Of a stretch of 64,000 bases of DNA, positions 9,783 to 17,649 are shown piece after piece. The translations under genes and the position numbers were made by a program. The stretch's first letter is position 1. Every line of letters begins with the position of its first letter. The stretch comes from Tissierella sp. P1 (lineage in GTDB: Bacteria > Bacillota > Clostridia > Tissierellales > Tissierellaceae). Under the pieces are notes generated by a model, which was not told the origin of the DNA, did not search any database, and saw only the letters and a list, made by a program, of their open reading frames with translations. The stretch covers positions 80,607 to 144,606 of the forward strand of contig NZ_NPMN01000010.1 of NCBI RefSeq assembly GCF_002266425.1, read 5' to 3'.

Positions 9783-10823
9783 ATGAAAGGTTTTGCAATG
9801 CTTGGATTAAATAATGTAGGATGGATTGAAAAAGAAAGACCAGTGGCAGGACCTTATGATGCAATACTTAGACCTTTAGCTTTAGCCCCATGTACTTCTG
9901 ATATTCAAACAGTATATAAAGGTACATTAGGTGATAGACATAATTTGATTCTAGGTCATGAAGCTATAGGCGAGATTGTAGAAGTTGGCCGTAAGGTTAA
10001 AGATTTTAAACCAGGTGATAAAGTAATAGTACCAGCTGTAACACTTGATTGGAGAAATATTGATATGCACAGCAGCAGTCAACAATTAGTAGGAAGAAAA
10101 TACTCAAATATAAAGGATGGAGTTTTTTCAGAGTATTTTCATGTAGATAATGTGGATATGAATGTTGCCTTACTTCCAGAGGGGATTTCATTAGAATCAG
10201 CTGTTATGTTGACAGATACAGTATCTACAGGATTTCATGCTGTAGAATTAGCGGAAGTAGAATATGGAGATACAGTGGCCGTTTTAGGCACTGCTTCTAT
10301 AAGTTTGATGGGAGTTGCGGGTGCACATTTAAAGGGAGCAGAAAGGATTATTGTAGTTGGTTATAGTCCTGATTTAGTTAAAGCAGCTAAATTCTATGGC
10401 GCAACAGATATAATAAATCATAATGATGGGCCCATTGTGGAACAAATTTTAAAAATCACAAAAGGTACAGGAGTAGATAAAGTATTGGTTGCAGGGACTG
10501 ATTCAGATGCAATTACCGATGCTGTGAAAATTGTTAAATTAGGTGGACGTATTGGAAATGTAAATCACTTTGGTAGCGGGGAGACATTTTCAATTCCAAA
10601 GATTGAATGGGGAGCTAATACGAGTCATGCTAACACCATTAATAAAGAAATTCCAGGCGGCAGAGCTAGAATGGAAAAACAAATTGAATTAGTTAAGTAT
10701 GGTAAACTTGATCCGAGTAAGATAGTTACACACGTTTTTCATGGATTTGAAAAAATAGAGGATGCATTAGCAATGATAAAAACTAGACCATTTGATTTAA
10801 TTAAACCAGTAGTAATTATGTAG
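9783..10823 (+). CDS. Zinc-dependent alcohol dehydrogenase, secondary-alcohol dehydrogenase type
   Basis: The 346-residue protein follows the Thermoanaerobacter/Clostridium beijerinckii secondary alcohol dehydrogenase pattern from MKGFAML to DLIKPVVIM. Zinc ligands are present: Cys in APCTSDIQ, His-Glu in LGHEAIG and Asp in LTDTVSTGF. These enzymes interconvert ketones and secondary alcohols with NADP(H). The usual Rossmann motif GxGxxG is altered here to GTASIS (residues near 174-179), and the Ser-Arg that normally contact the NADP phosphate (GSRP) are replaced by Tyr-Ser (GYSP). Cofactor choice may therefore differ. It is expressed from a sigma-54 promoter. Confidence 0.88.
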   Translation: MKGFAMLGLNNVGWIEKERPVAGPYDAILRPLALAPCTSDIQTVYKGTLGDRHNLILGHEAIGEIVEVGRKVKDFKPGDKVIVPAVTLDWRNIDMHSSSQQLVGRKYSNIKDGVFSEYFHVDNVDMNVALLPEGISLESAVMLTDTVSTGFHAVELAEVEYGDTVAVLGTASISLMGVAGAHLKGAERIIVVGYSPDLVKAAKFYGATDIINHNDGPIVEQILKITKGTGVDKVLVAGTDSDAITDAVKIVKLGGRIGNVNHFGSGETFSIPKIEWGANTSHANTINKEIPGGRARMEKQIELVKYGKLDPSKIVTHVFHGFEKIEDALAMIKTRPFDLIKPVVIM

Positions 10824-10832
10824 CAAGAAAAT

Positions 10833-10868
10833 AAAACTCTAATGATAATTTATCGTTGGAGTTTTATT
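10833..10868 (+). terminator. Terminator after the alcohol dehydrogenase gene
   Basis: AAAACTC ... GAGTTTT with additional pairing inside (AATGATAA with TTATCGTT), followed by ATTTATTATTTTT. Confidence 0.7.
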
Positions 10869-11065
10869 TATTATTTTTGTATATCATTAACGTATCTTTG
10901 AACTCTCAATAAAAAACCTACTACCTATGTATATTTTACATTGCCATTTTATAGTATTTGTCAAATTTATTAACATATCTCTTTTAATTTTAATATGTTA
11001 TAATTGTAAAGAATAATTTGTCGAAATTTAGCGAATTATGACTATAAATAAAGTGAGGGAATTAT

Positions 11066-12014
11066 ATGATCAAGATAATGGCTGATTCTACTTGTGAACT
11101 TATCAAAAAAAATAGTCGAGAAATATAATATAGGAGTTGCACCCCTTAATATTATCATAAGTGGTACAACCTATAGGGATAAAATAGATATTGAGACGGA
11201 TGAATTCTTTAAAATTTTACCAACTTTAGAGGAATTACCTACTACATCAATGCCAAGTCCAGAAGAATATTTAAAAATAATAAATAAAGCCATTGAAGAT
11301 GGATATAAGGAAATTTTATGCATTTGTATGTCTAGTGGTACAAGTGGCTCTTACCAATCAGCAGTTTTAGCAAAAGACTACTTTTTTGAAAATAATCCAA
11401 ATTCAACTGTGAAAATATATGTAGTAGATTCATTATCTATGAGTCATGGAAGTGGATGGCTGATATTGAAAAGTGCTATGCTATTGGAATCAGGTTATAG
11501 CTTTGATGAATTAATTCAATTCAATGAAAATTATAAGACTAGGGTAAAACATTTTCTATGTGTAGATGATTTAAATAATTTGATTAAAAGTGGTAGATTA
11601 ACCAATGCCAGTGCATTTATTGGTAAACTGCTAAGAGTAAAACCTATTATGTCCATGAAAAAGGGCAAGGGAGCCATAGTTGCTAAGGAAAGGGGACGAA
11701 ATAGAGTATTTAAATTTTATATAGATGAGTTTATTAGAAGGGTTGATAATGAGATTACAGATTTTGTCATTATCGGATATACTTCAGATATGAATATTGC
11801 TAAGGATTTAGCGGAAAAAATTAGATTAGAGACAGATTTTAAAGATGAAATTTATATAATGCAAATGGGTGCGGCAGTAGGTACTCATGTAGGATTGGGA
11901 GGACTATCCATGTTCTTTGTAGAAAAAGAGCATCTGAAAGATGGTTTAGTTAAAAATGAAATAAGAAGTATTAAAAACAAGAAAGATGAATTAATTGAGA
12001 AGATAAGAGGTTAA
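11066..12014 (+). CDS. DegV family fatty-acid-binding protein, frameshifted near the N-terminus
   Basis: The conserved DegV start MIKIMADSTCEL begins at ATG 11066 after a GAGGGAATT ribosome site. The frame breaks in an A8 run at about 11106-11113. Removing one A gives ELIKKIVEKYNIGVAPLNI, and the frame then runs to 12014 (about 315 residues). A GTG at 11094 could restart translation but would lose the conserved ADST segment. DegV/FakB proteins bind fatty acids for phosphorylation by a FakA kinase; the family motifs PTTSMPSPEEY and SSGTSGSYQSA are present. The frameshift looks like a homopolymer error. Confidence 0.88.
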
Positions 12015-12079
12015 TACTAGTAGCATCAGGAGAGATTTAAACATATATGGCAAGTTGTTTTATAGAAAACTATAAAGTT

Positions 12080-12112
12080 AGCTCTAGTGAGGGAACTCAT
12101 TGGGGCTTTTAT
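12080..12112 (+). terminator. Terminator-like hairpin after degV
   Basis: AGCTCTAGTGAG and CTCATTGGGGCT pair with a few G-U pairs and are followed by TTTTATT. Confidence 0.6.
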
Positions 12113-12255
12113 TGTACTATGATATAGATAAGCAGCAAATCTTGAAAATAGTATAGAAGATTGATAAACTATTAATAAACTGCCAGGTATATTTCAAGTA
12201 ATTATTATTAAAAAATTCTAAAGAACAAGCAGGAGTAACAGGTGGAGGTTATAAA

Positions 12256-13068
12256 ATGAAATATAAAATAAGTGATGTAGCTAAACTATTAGATATAACA
12301 CCAGAGGCGATACGTTACTATGAATCTAAAGGAATTATAGCTCCAGAAAGATCAGAAGCTACAGGCTATCGTTATTATGGCGGCTGGGAAATTCATATGT
12401 TAATTAGGGCAAGGATATATCGTCAATTAGGATATACACTAGACGAAACAGCCAAGCTTCTTAATAATTATGAAAATGATGATATCATTTCTAATTTATC
12501 TGATAGAAAAGAAGATATTAAGAAAGAGATAGTATGGAAGAGTAATATTCTCAAGCATATAGAGAAAGAAGAGCAAAGCATGATAGCTTCCAATGAGTTA
12601 ATTGGAAAATATCGAATTGAATACCGTCCTGATATTTATCGTCTAGAAATGCAGAATGGATATGTATTACATCCAGATAAATACATACAGAAAATAATTT
12701 TTGATTGGCTAAATAAAATTCCCTTTGTATTTACAAGCACTTTATTCTCATTAGTAGAAGTGGAAAGTAGCGGAAAGAATTTTTCTGTTGGGCTTGGTGT
12801 TTATAAAGAGTATGCAGAGTTATTAGATATTGAGGAGTCTGATTATGTGAAATTGTATCCTTCTAGACTATGCATACAAACAGGAATTCAATCAAAATCT
12901 AATCGAACTATTACTCCGGAACTCTTGGCGCCTGCAATTGAATATATGAATTCACAGGGAATGGAATTATCAGGGGATGTTTTAACTAAAAGTGCTTTGA
13001 TGCGTAAAGTAGGTGACGACTATATAAATTGGCACCAAGCTTGGTTACCATTTAATCAAAGTGAGTGA
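12256..13068 (+). CDS. MerR family transcriptional regulator
   Basis: The 270-residue protein starts with a MerR winged helix (KISDVAKLLDITPEAIRYYESKGI), the GYRYYG wing and a dimerisation helix to about residue 110. A C-terminal region of about 150 residues, presumably the ligand-binding domain, follows; I do not recognise its family. The ribosome site is AGGTGGAGG. Directly downstream lies a promoter with the 19-bp spacer typical of MerR targets, in front of the flavin reductase gene, so that gene is the likely target. Confidence 0.9.
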   Translation: MKYKISDVAKLLDITPEAIRYYESKGIIAPERSEATGYRYYGGWEIHMLIRARIYRQLGYTLDETAKLLNNYENDDIISNLSDRKEDIKKEIVWKSNILKHIEKEEQSMIASNELIGKYRIEYRPDIYRLEMQNGYVLHPDKYIQKIIFDWLNKIPFVFTSTLFSLVEVESSGKNFSVGLGVYKEYAELLDIEESDYVKLYPSRLCIQTGIQSKSNRTITPELLAPAIEYMNSQGMELSGDVLTKSALMRKVGDDYINWHQAWLPFNQSE

Positions 13069-13081
13069 TAAAAAAATATCA

Positions 13082-13112
13082 TTGACTTTAAAGCTCCTTT
13101 AGACCTTATACT
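13082..13112 (+). promoter_or_regulatory. MerR-type promoter with 19-bp spacer
   Basis: TTGACT (13082-13087) and TATACT (13107-13112) are separated by 19 bp instead of 17, and the spacer holds a dyad TTTAAAG-CTC-CTTTAGA. MerR proteins activate such over-long promoters by twisting the DNA. The regulator gene ends 14 bp upstream. Confidence 0.75.
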
Positions 13113-13167
13113 TATAAATGTAGATGAATTCAGCATTTATATAAAATAATTGAAGGGAGCATGAAAT

Positions 13168-14967
13168 ATGAAAAGAGTAATTGTTTTTGTTTTAATTTTG
13201 ACAATAATCACGTCTGCATTAGTAGGATGTAGCCAAACTTCAGAACCGATGATTTCCGAAAAAACAGAGATGGTCTTTACTCCAGGTGTATATGATGGTG
13301 AGGCTAAAGGAATGAAAAGTGTTATTAAGGTTCAGGTTACTGTTGACGAAAAAAAGATAACAGAAGTAAAGGTAATTGAACAGGCTGAATCCGAGAGATT
13401 ATTTAGCTATGCAAATGATTCTGTACCAGCGGCAATTGTTCAGCATCAAAGTGTTTCTGTTGATACTGTAGCTGGCGCTACGATGTCAAGCATTGGTATT
13501 ATCCAAGCTACAAAAGATGCTTTAAAAAAATCTGGTGTGAATATGGATTTATTAAATATTAAACCAGAGAAACCAGAATTAGTCGAAGGTGAAGATGAGG
13601 AATATGACGTAGTAGTTGTTGGTGCAGGAGCTGCTGGACTATCAGCAGCCATCGAATTAGGGAAAAATGATAATATAAGTATTTTAGTTCTTGAAAAAAT
13701 GCCATTTACTGGTGGATCGCTTGCTTTGTCAGGTGGATTATTTTGGACAGGTAATGGTTCTAAGTATGTACCAGAAGAAAGCTTCACTCCAGAATCACTT
13801 TTACAGTGGTTTGAAATGAGATCTGAAACAAAGTCAAATGAAGCATTGGTTAAACATATAGCAAATATTGCAGGAGAAACCTTTGACTATTTAATTGATA
13901 ATGGTGCACCATGGGATGTTGAAAGTGCAACTGAAACATACCCTGATTCAGGAATATATAGATTTGAAACTAATAGAGGGGCTAAATTAACAAAATTTAG
14001 AGATGATGCTGCAGGTAATCAAGCTGCTGAATTCTTATTAAATTTTGCCAAAGAAAACGGAGCGGAAATAAGAGTAAATTCAAAAGTAACTTCTCTAATA
14101 GTTGATGATAATAACATTATCAAAGGTGTAAATGTTGAAGATAGAGAAAAGAAATATACAGTAAATGCTAGGAAAGTTATTTTAGCAACAGGAGGATTTG
14201 GAAATAATCGTAAATTACTTGAAGAATTTGATCCGGATTCAGCTGGAAAATGGCCATTCCTTGCGGCAGGTTCTACAGGAGATGGAATAGAAATGACTAG
14301 AGAACTTGGAGTGAAAATAGTTGGTAATGGTGTAATGTCCTATGAAGCACTTACTCCAAATATGGGATATAAAGGTGAGGTAGGAAGTCTTGTATGGGTA
14401 CCAGAATTATTTGTAAACAAAGATGGTAAGAGGTTTGTAGATGAAACTGGACAAAGTACAGATATTGCGTTACAGATATATTTACAGCCTGAAGATATTG
14501 GATATGGTATAGACGATTCTAAGAGTGATAGAGTTGAAGATTATGAAAAAGGTGTTGAACAAGGACTTATACTTAAAGGAGAGACCTTGGAAGAACTAGC
14601 TGATTTAATGGGAGTAAATAAGGAAAACTTCCTAGTAACTGTTAAGAAATACAATGAAGCTGTTGAGAATGGTACTGAAGATGAATTTGGAAGTATTATC
14701 GAAAAAATGAAGCCACCAACTAAAGGGCCTTTCTATGCAGTTCCGACACGGGCATGTATTATTGGCACAATGCCAGGATTAATGGTAAATGAAAATTGTG
14801 AAGTCTTAGGTAGCAATGGACAGCCTATTGAAAATCTTTTTGCAGCAGGAGAATTAGTTTTCGGTAATATATTTAATAGAGTATATCCTGCAACAGGAAC
14901 AGCTATAGCACAAGCAATATATACAGGTAAAATAGCTGGAGAAGCTGTAAACAGCCAATTAAAATAA
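13168..14967 (+). CDS. Secreted lipoprotein flavin reductase (FMN-binding domain plus FAD-dependent reductase)
   Basis: The 599-residue protein has a lipoprotein signal peptide (lipobox ALVGC, residues near 17-21). An FMN_bind domain follows with the flavinylation-type motif VAGATMSS at about residue 100, then a fumarate/urocanate-reductase-like FAD domain beginning VVVVGAGAAGLSAAIELG near residue 148. This matches the extracellular flavin-linked reductases of Gram-positive anaerobes, in which an ApbE enzyme attaches FMN. The electron acceptor (fumarate, urocanate or another enoate) cannot be deduced. It is expressed from a MerR-type promoter just upstream. Confidence 0.88.
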   Translation: MKRVIVFVLILTIITSALVGCSQTSEPMISEKTEMVFTPGVYDGEAKGMKSVIKVQVTVDEKKITEVKVIEQAESERLFSYANDSVPAAIVQHQSVSVDTVAGATMSSIGIIQATKDALKKSGVNMDLLNIKPEKPELVEGEDEEYDVVVVGAGAAGLSAAIELGKNDNISILVLEKMPFTGGSLALSGGLFWTGNGSKYVPEESFTPESLLQWFEMRSETKSNEALVKHIANIAGETFDYLIDNGAPWDVESATETYPDSGIYRFETNRGAKLTKFRDDAAGNQAAEFLLNFAKENGAEIRVNSKVTSLIVDDNNIIKGVNVEDREKKYTVNARKVILATGGFGNNRKLLEEFDPDSAGKWPFLAAGSTGDGIEMTRELGVKIVGNGVMSYEALTPNMGYKGEVGSLVWVPELFVNKDGKRFVDETGQSTDIALQIYLQPEDIGYGIDDSKSDRVEDYEKGVEQGLILKGETLEELADLMGVNKENFLVTVKKYNEAVENGTEDEFGSIIEKMKPPTKGPFYAVPTRACIIGTMPGLMVNENCEVLGSNGQPIENLFAAGELVFGNIFNRVYPATGTAIAQAIYTGKIAGEAVNSQLK

Positions 14968-15066
14968 TTAGGAAATATCAAAGATTAAGATAGATACTCA
15001 TTCTTATTTTAAATAGATTATTAAAGATGTTTTTCAATATAATTTAGAAACATAGTAAAAAGCAGA

Positions 15067-15100
15067 AAAGACTTTAATTAAGATAATTAAGGTCTTTTTT
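15067..15100 (+). terminator. Terminator after the flavin reductase gene
   Basis: AAAGACTTTAATTA and TAATTAAGGTCTTT form a 14-bp stem (one G-U pair) with loop AGA, followed by TTT. Confidence 0.85.
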
Positions 15101-15199
15101 CTATTTAATGGAATACAATTATAAAAAATTAAGAAAATTATCAATTGTTCGTTAAATGATTCGCAAAGACTGTTAAAAACTAAACTTTCCCTGAAACTA

Positions 15200-15228
15200 T
15201 TGACATATATATAAAGTTGTAATAAAAT
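15200..15228 (+). promoter_or_regulatory. Promoter of the NhaC-type antiporter gene
   Basis: TTGACA (15200-15205), a 17-bp spacer and TAAAAT (15223-15228). Confidence 0.7.
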
Positions 15229-15270
15229 TTACAAGACTCAGAAAATATTGCATAAGGAGGATTTTTAACG

Positions 15271-16683
15271 TTGAAAAAGACAGCTCGAAAACCATATCTT
15301 TGGGAGGCGTTGCTATCATTCGCATTCTTAATTATTGTCATGGGGGTTAGTATTTCTATATACGAAGCTGATCCACATATTCCAATGCTTGTAGGTACAT
15401 TATTTGCGGCACTTATAGCCGTTAAGATTGGATTTACTTGGAATGAAATTGAAAAAGCTATGTTTGATGGTATTTATCAAGCTTTACAAGCTATAATTAT
15501 TTTAGCAATTATTGGTGTTCTTATTGGATTATGGCTATTATCTGGTGTTGTTCCAAGTATGATTTATTATGGATTAGGAATTCTAAAACCGGGAATTTTC
15601 CTAGTTGCTACTGTTCTAATATGTTCCATTACATCTTTAGCTACGGGGACTAGCTGGGGTACTGCAGGGACTATTGGTATTGCATTAATTGGAATTGCTA
15701 AAGGATTAGGCATACCTGCTCCAGTGGCTGCAGGAGCTATTATTTCAGGAGCATATTTAGGAGATAAGATGTCTCCATTATCAGATACAACCAATCTAGC
15801 ACCAGCAGTGTCTGGAACTGACGTATTTACACATGTTAAAAATATGGTTCCAAGTACATTTACTGCATATGGTATTACATTGGTAATATTTTTAATTATG
15901 GGTTTCAAATATGGTGGAGGAAGCGTTGATATATCAGCTATAGATGCTATTAGAGATGGAATCACATCTTCGTTTAATGTGTCACCGTTATTACTAATAC
16001 CACCTTTGGCTGTAATCGTAGCAATAGCCTTTAAGGTACCTGCTATACCAGGAATTACAATTGGTATAATATTAGGTGGAGTTCTTGGTGTAGTTATGCA
16101 AGGTGCACATTTAGGAGATTTATTAACTGCTGCATTTAGCGGATATACATCCCAAACAGGTGTTGAAATGATAGACGAACTATTAACAGCCGGTGGATTG
16201 GAGAATATGATGTTTTCTATTTCACTTACAATTATAGCCATGATGTTTGGTGGCATAATGGAAAAGACTGGTCAACTTGAAGTTATAGTAGGAGCACTAT
16301 TAAAGAGAGTAAAGCGTGTAGGTACATTAGTTACTACTACAATATTAACTTGTGTATTCAGTAATGTGACAATGCCGGAGCAGTATATTTCAGTAGTGGT
16401 ACCGGGAAGAATGTATGCTAAAGCATATAGAGAAAAAGGTCTTCACCCTAAGGTATTGTCCAATGCTTTAGAGGGTGCTGGAACTATTACTTCTGCTCTA
16501 ATACCTTGGAATACATGTGGTGCTTTCCTTTACAGCGTTCTTGGAGTAGCTACTCAAGATTATGCTAAATATGCTTTTTTTAACTATATAACTCCGATAG
16601 TAATTATTATATTCGCATATATAGGGATTAATCTGCCTAAGATAGAAGATGACCCTGATACTGTAATAGGCTTAGAAAACTAA
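15271..16683 (+). CDS. NhaC family Na+/H+ antiporter
   Basis: A 470-residue membrane protein with about 11-12 hydrophobic helices and the NhaC-family pattern GTSWGTAGTIGIALIGIA and SGAYLGDKMSPLSDTTNLAP. Members exchange Na+ for H+, and some relatives exchange carboxylates (malate/lactate, MleN-like). Translation starts at TTG 15271, six bases after an AAGGAGG site. It has its own promoter. Proximity to the flavin reductase could mean substrate supply or ion balance, but this is inference. Confidence 0.88.
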   Translation: MKKTARKPYLWEALLSFAFLIIVMGVSISIYEADPHIPMLVGTLFAALIAVKIGFTWNEIEKAMFDGIYQALQAIIILAIIGVLIGLWLLSGVVPSMIYYGLGILKPGIFLVATVLICSITSLATGTSWGTAGTIGIALIGIAKGLGIPAPVAAGAIISGAYLGDKMSPLSDTTNLAPAVSGTDVFTHVKNMVPSTFTAYGITLVIFLIMGFKYGGGSVDISAIDAIRDGITSSFNVSPLLLIPPLAVIVAIAFKVPAIPGITIGIILGGVLGVVMQGAHLGDLLTAAFSGYTSQTGVEMIDELLTAGGLENMMFSISLTIIAMMFGGIMEKTGQLEVIVGALLKRVKRVGTLVTTTILTCVFSNVTMPEQYISVVVPGRMYAKAYREKGLHPKVLSNALEGAGTITSALIPWNTCGAFLYSVLGVATQDYAKYAFFNYITPIVIIIFAYIGINLPKIEDDPDTVIGLEN

Positions 16684-16716
16684 GATATTGAAAATTATAT
16701 TATATATATGATAAAT

Positions 16717-16753
16717 AAAAAGCTCTGATAGGGAAACTTATCAGAGCTTTTTA
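16717..16753 (+). terminator. Terminator after the antiporter gene
   Basis: AAAAGCTCTGATA and TATCAGAGCTTTT form a long stem ending in TTAAT, 35 bases after the stop codon. Confidence 0.85.
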
Positions 16754-16770
16754 ATACAAAAAATTACTTT

Positions 16771-16811
16771 CCACATTTCTAAATGATAATGTTTATCATT
16801 TAGAAATGTGG
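16771..16811. promoter_or_regulatory. 41-bp perfect palindrome containing a Fur-like box
   Basis: Two 19-base arms, CCACATTTCTAAATGATAA and its exact complement, flank TGT. The centre TGATAATGTTTATCA (16784-16798) matches the Fur consensus TGATAATNATTATCA at 14 of 15 positions counting the free N. It lies 60 bp upstream of superoxide dismutase, a classic iron- or peroxide-regulated gene. The long stem could also fold in RNA. Confidence 0.7.
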
Positions 16812-16870
16812 GCATATATATAATAAGCTAATAATAATAAAATTAATATAGATAAAAAAGGAGAGATACA

Positions 16871-17479
16871 ATGAAATTTTTACTACCAGAATTAAAATAT
16901 TCATATGATGCATTAGAACCACATATAGACCAGTTAACAATGGAGACTCATCATTCAAAACATCATCAAACTTATGTTGATAATTTAAATAAGGCTTTAG
17001 AAGGTCATGGAAAACTCCAAGAAATGGAAATAGAAGATATATTGAAATCTTTAGATGATTTACCAGAGAACATTAAAACTGCTGTAAGAAATAATGGTGG
17101 AGGTCATTATAATCATACATTATTTTGGGATATGATGTCACCAAATGGTGGAGGTAAACCAGAAGGAGAGCTTGGAAAGAAAATTGACGAAGAATTAGGA
17201 GGATTTGATAAATTAAAAGAAGATTTCAAAAAAGCTGCATTAGGTCAATTTGGTAGTGGTTGGGCATGGTTAGTACTTGATAATGGAAAACTTGCAATAC
17301 TTTCTACACCAAATCAAGATAATCCAATCTCACAAGGAAAGATACCTCTTCTTGGTATAGATGTATGGGAGCATGCATATTATCTAAAATACAAAAATAA
17401 AAGAGCAGACTATATAGATTCTTGGTGGAATGTAGTTGATTGGAACAAGATAGAAGAAATATATAATAAAGCTAAATAA
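16871..17479 (+). CDS. sodA: Superoxide dismutase, Fe/Mn type
   Basis: The 202-residue enzyme carries the family metal ligands: His in [17 protein letters not shown], His in [13 protein letters not shown], and Asp/His in [11 protein letters not shown]. It disproportionates superoxide in the cytoplasm. Length is normal. Sequence alone does not settle Fe against Mn. A ribosome site AAGGAGAG precedes the ATG. The Fur-like palindrome upstream suggests metal-dependent control, and a strong terminator follows, so this is a single-gene unit. Confidence 0.95.
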   Translation: MKFLLPELKYSYDALEPHIDQLTMETHHSKHHQTYVDNLNKALEGHGKLQEMEIEDILKSLDDLPENIKTAVRNNGGGHYNHTLFWDMMSPNGGGKPEGELGKKIDEELGGFDKLKEDFKKAALGQFGSGWAWLVLDNGKLAILSTPNQDNPISQGKIPLLGIDVWEHAYYLKYKNKRADYIDSWWNVVDWNKIEEIYNKAK

Positions 17480-17487
17480 TGAATAAC

Positions 17488-17512
17488 AGGCCCTGCATAT
17501 GCAGGGCCTTTA
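17488..17512 (+). terminator. Terminator after superoxide dismutase
   Basis: AGGCCCTGCATATGCAGGGCCTTT is a near-perfect hairpin, followed by AAATTTAG. Confidence 0.8.
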
Positions 17513-17649
17513 AATTTAGAAATTAAATTTGTAATATTTAACTAGATTGATAATATTGAAAAAACAATGTAATATATTACTTAGGTACTGGAACAAATAT
17601 GGAGTTATAGAGAATAGTAAAATAATAGGTATTACAGATGGAGGGATAT

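Larger units (their letters stand above)
14968..15270. other. Intergenic region with terminator and promoter
   Basis: This 303-bp gap holds the terminator of the flavin reductase gene (15067-15100) and the NhaC promoter (15200-15228). No open frame of note. Confidence 0.6.

Noticed and set aside
11094..12014. DegV starting at GTG 11094 as an intact gene
   Set aside because: Would lose the strongly conserved IKIMADST segment that is present just upstream in another frame; a homopolymer frameshift explains it better.
15567..16256. 229-residue open frame on the minus strand opposite the NhaC gene
   Set aside because: Low-complexity Pro/Ile/Ala translation typical of a shadow frame; no ribosome site, and the plus strand encodes a complete conserved antiporter.
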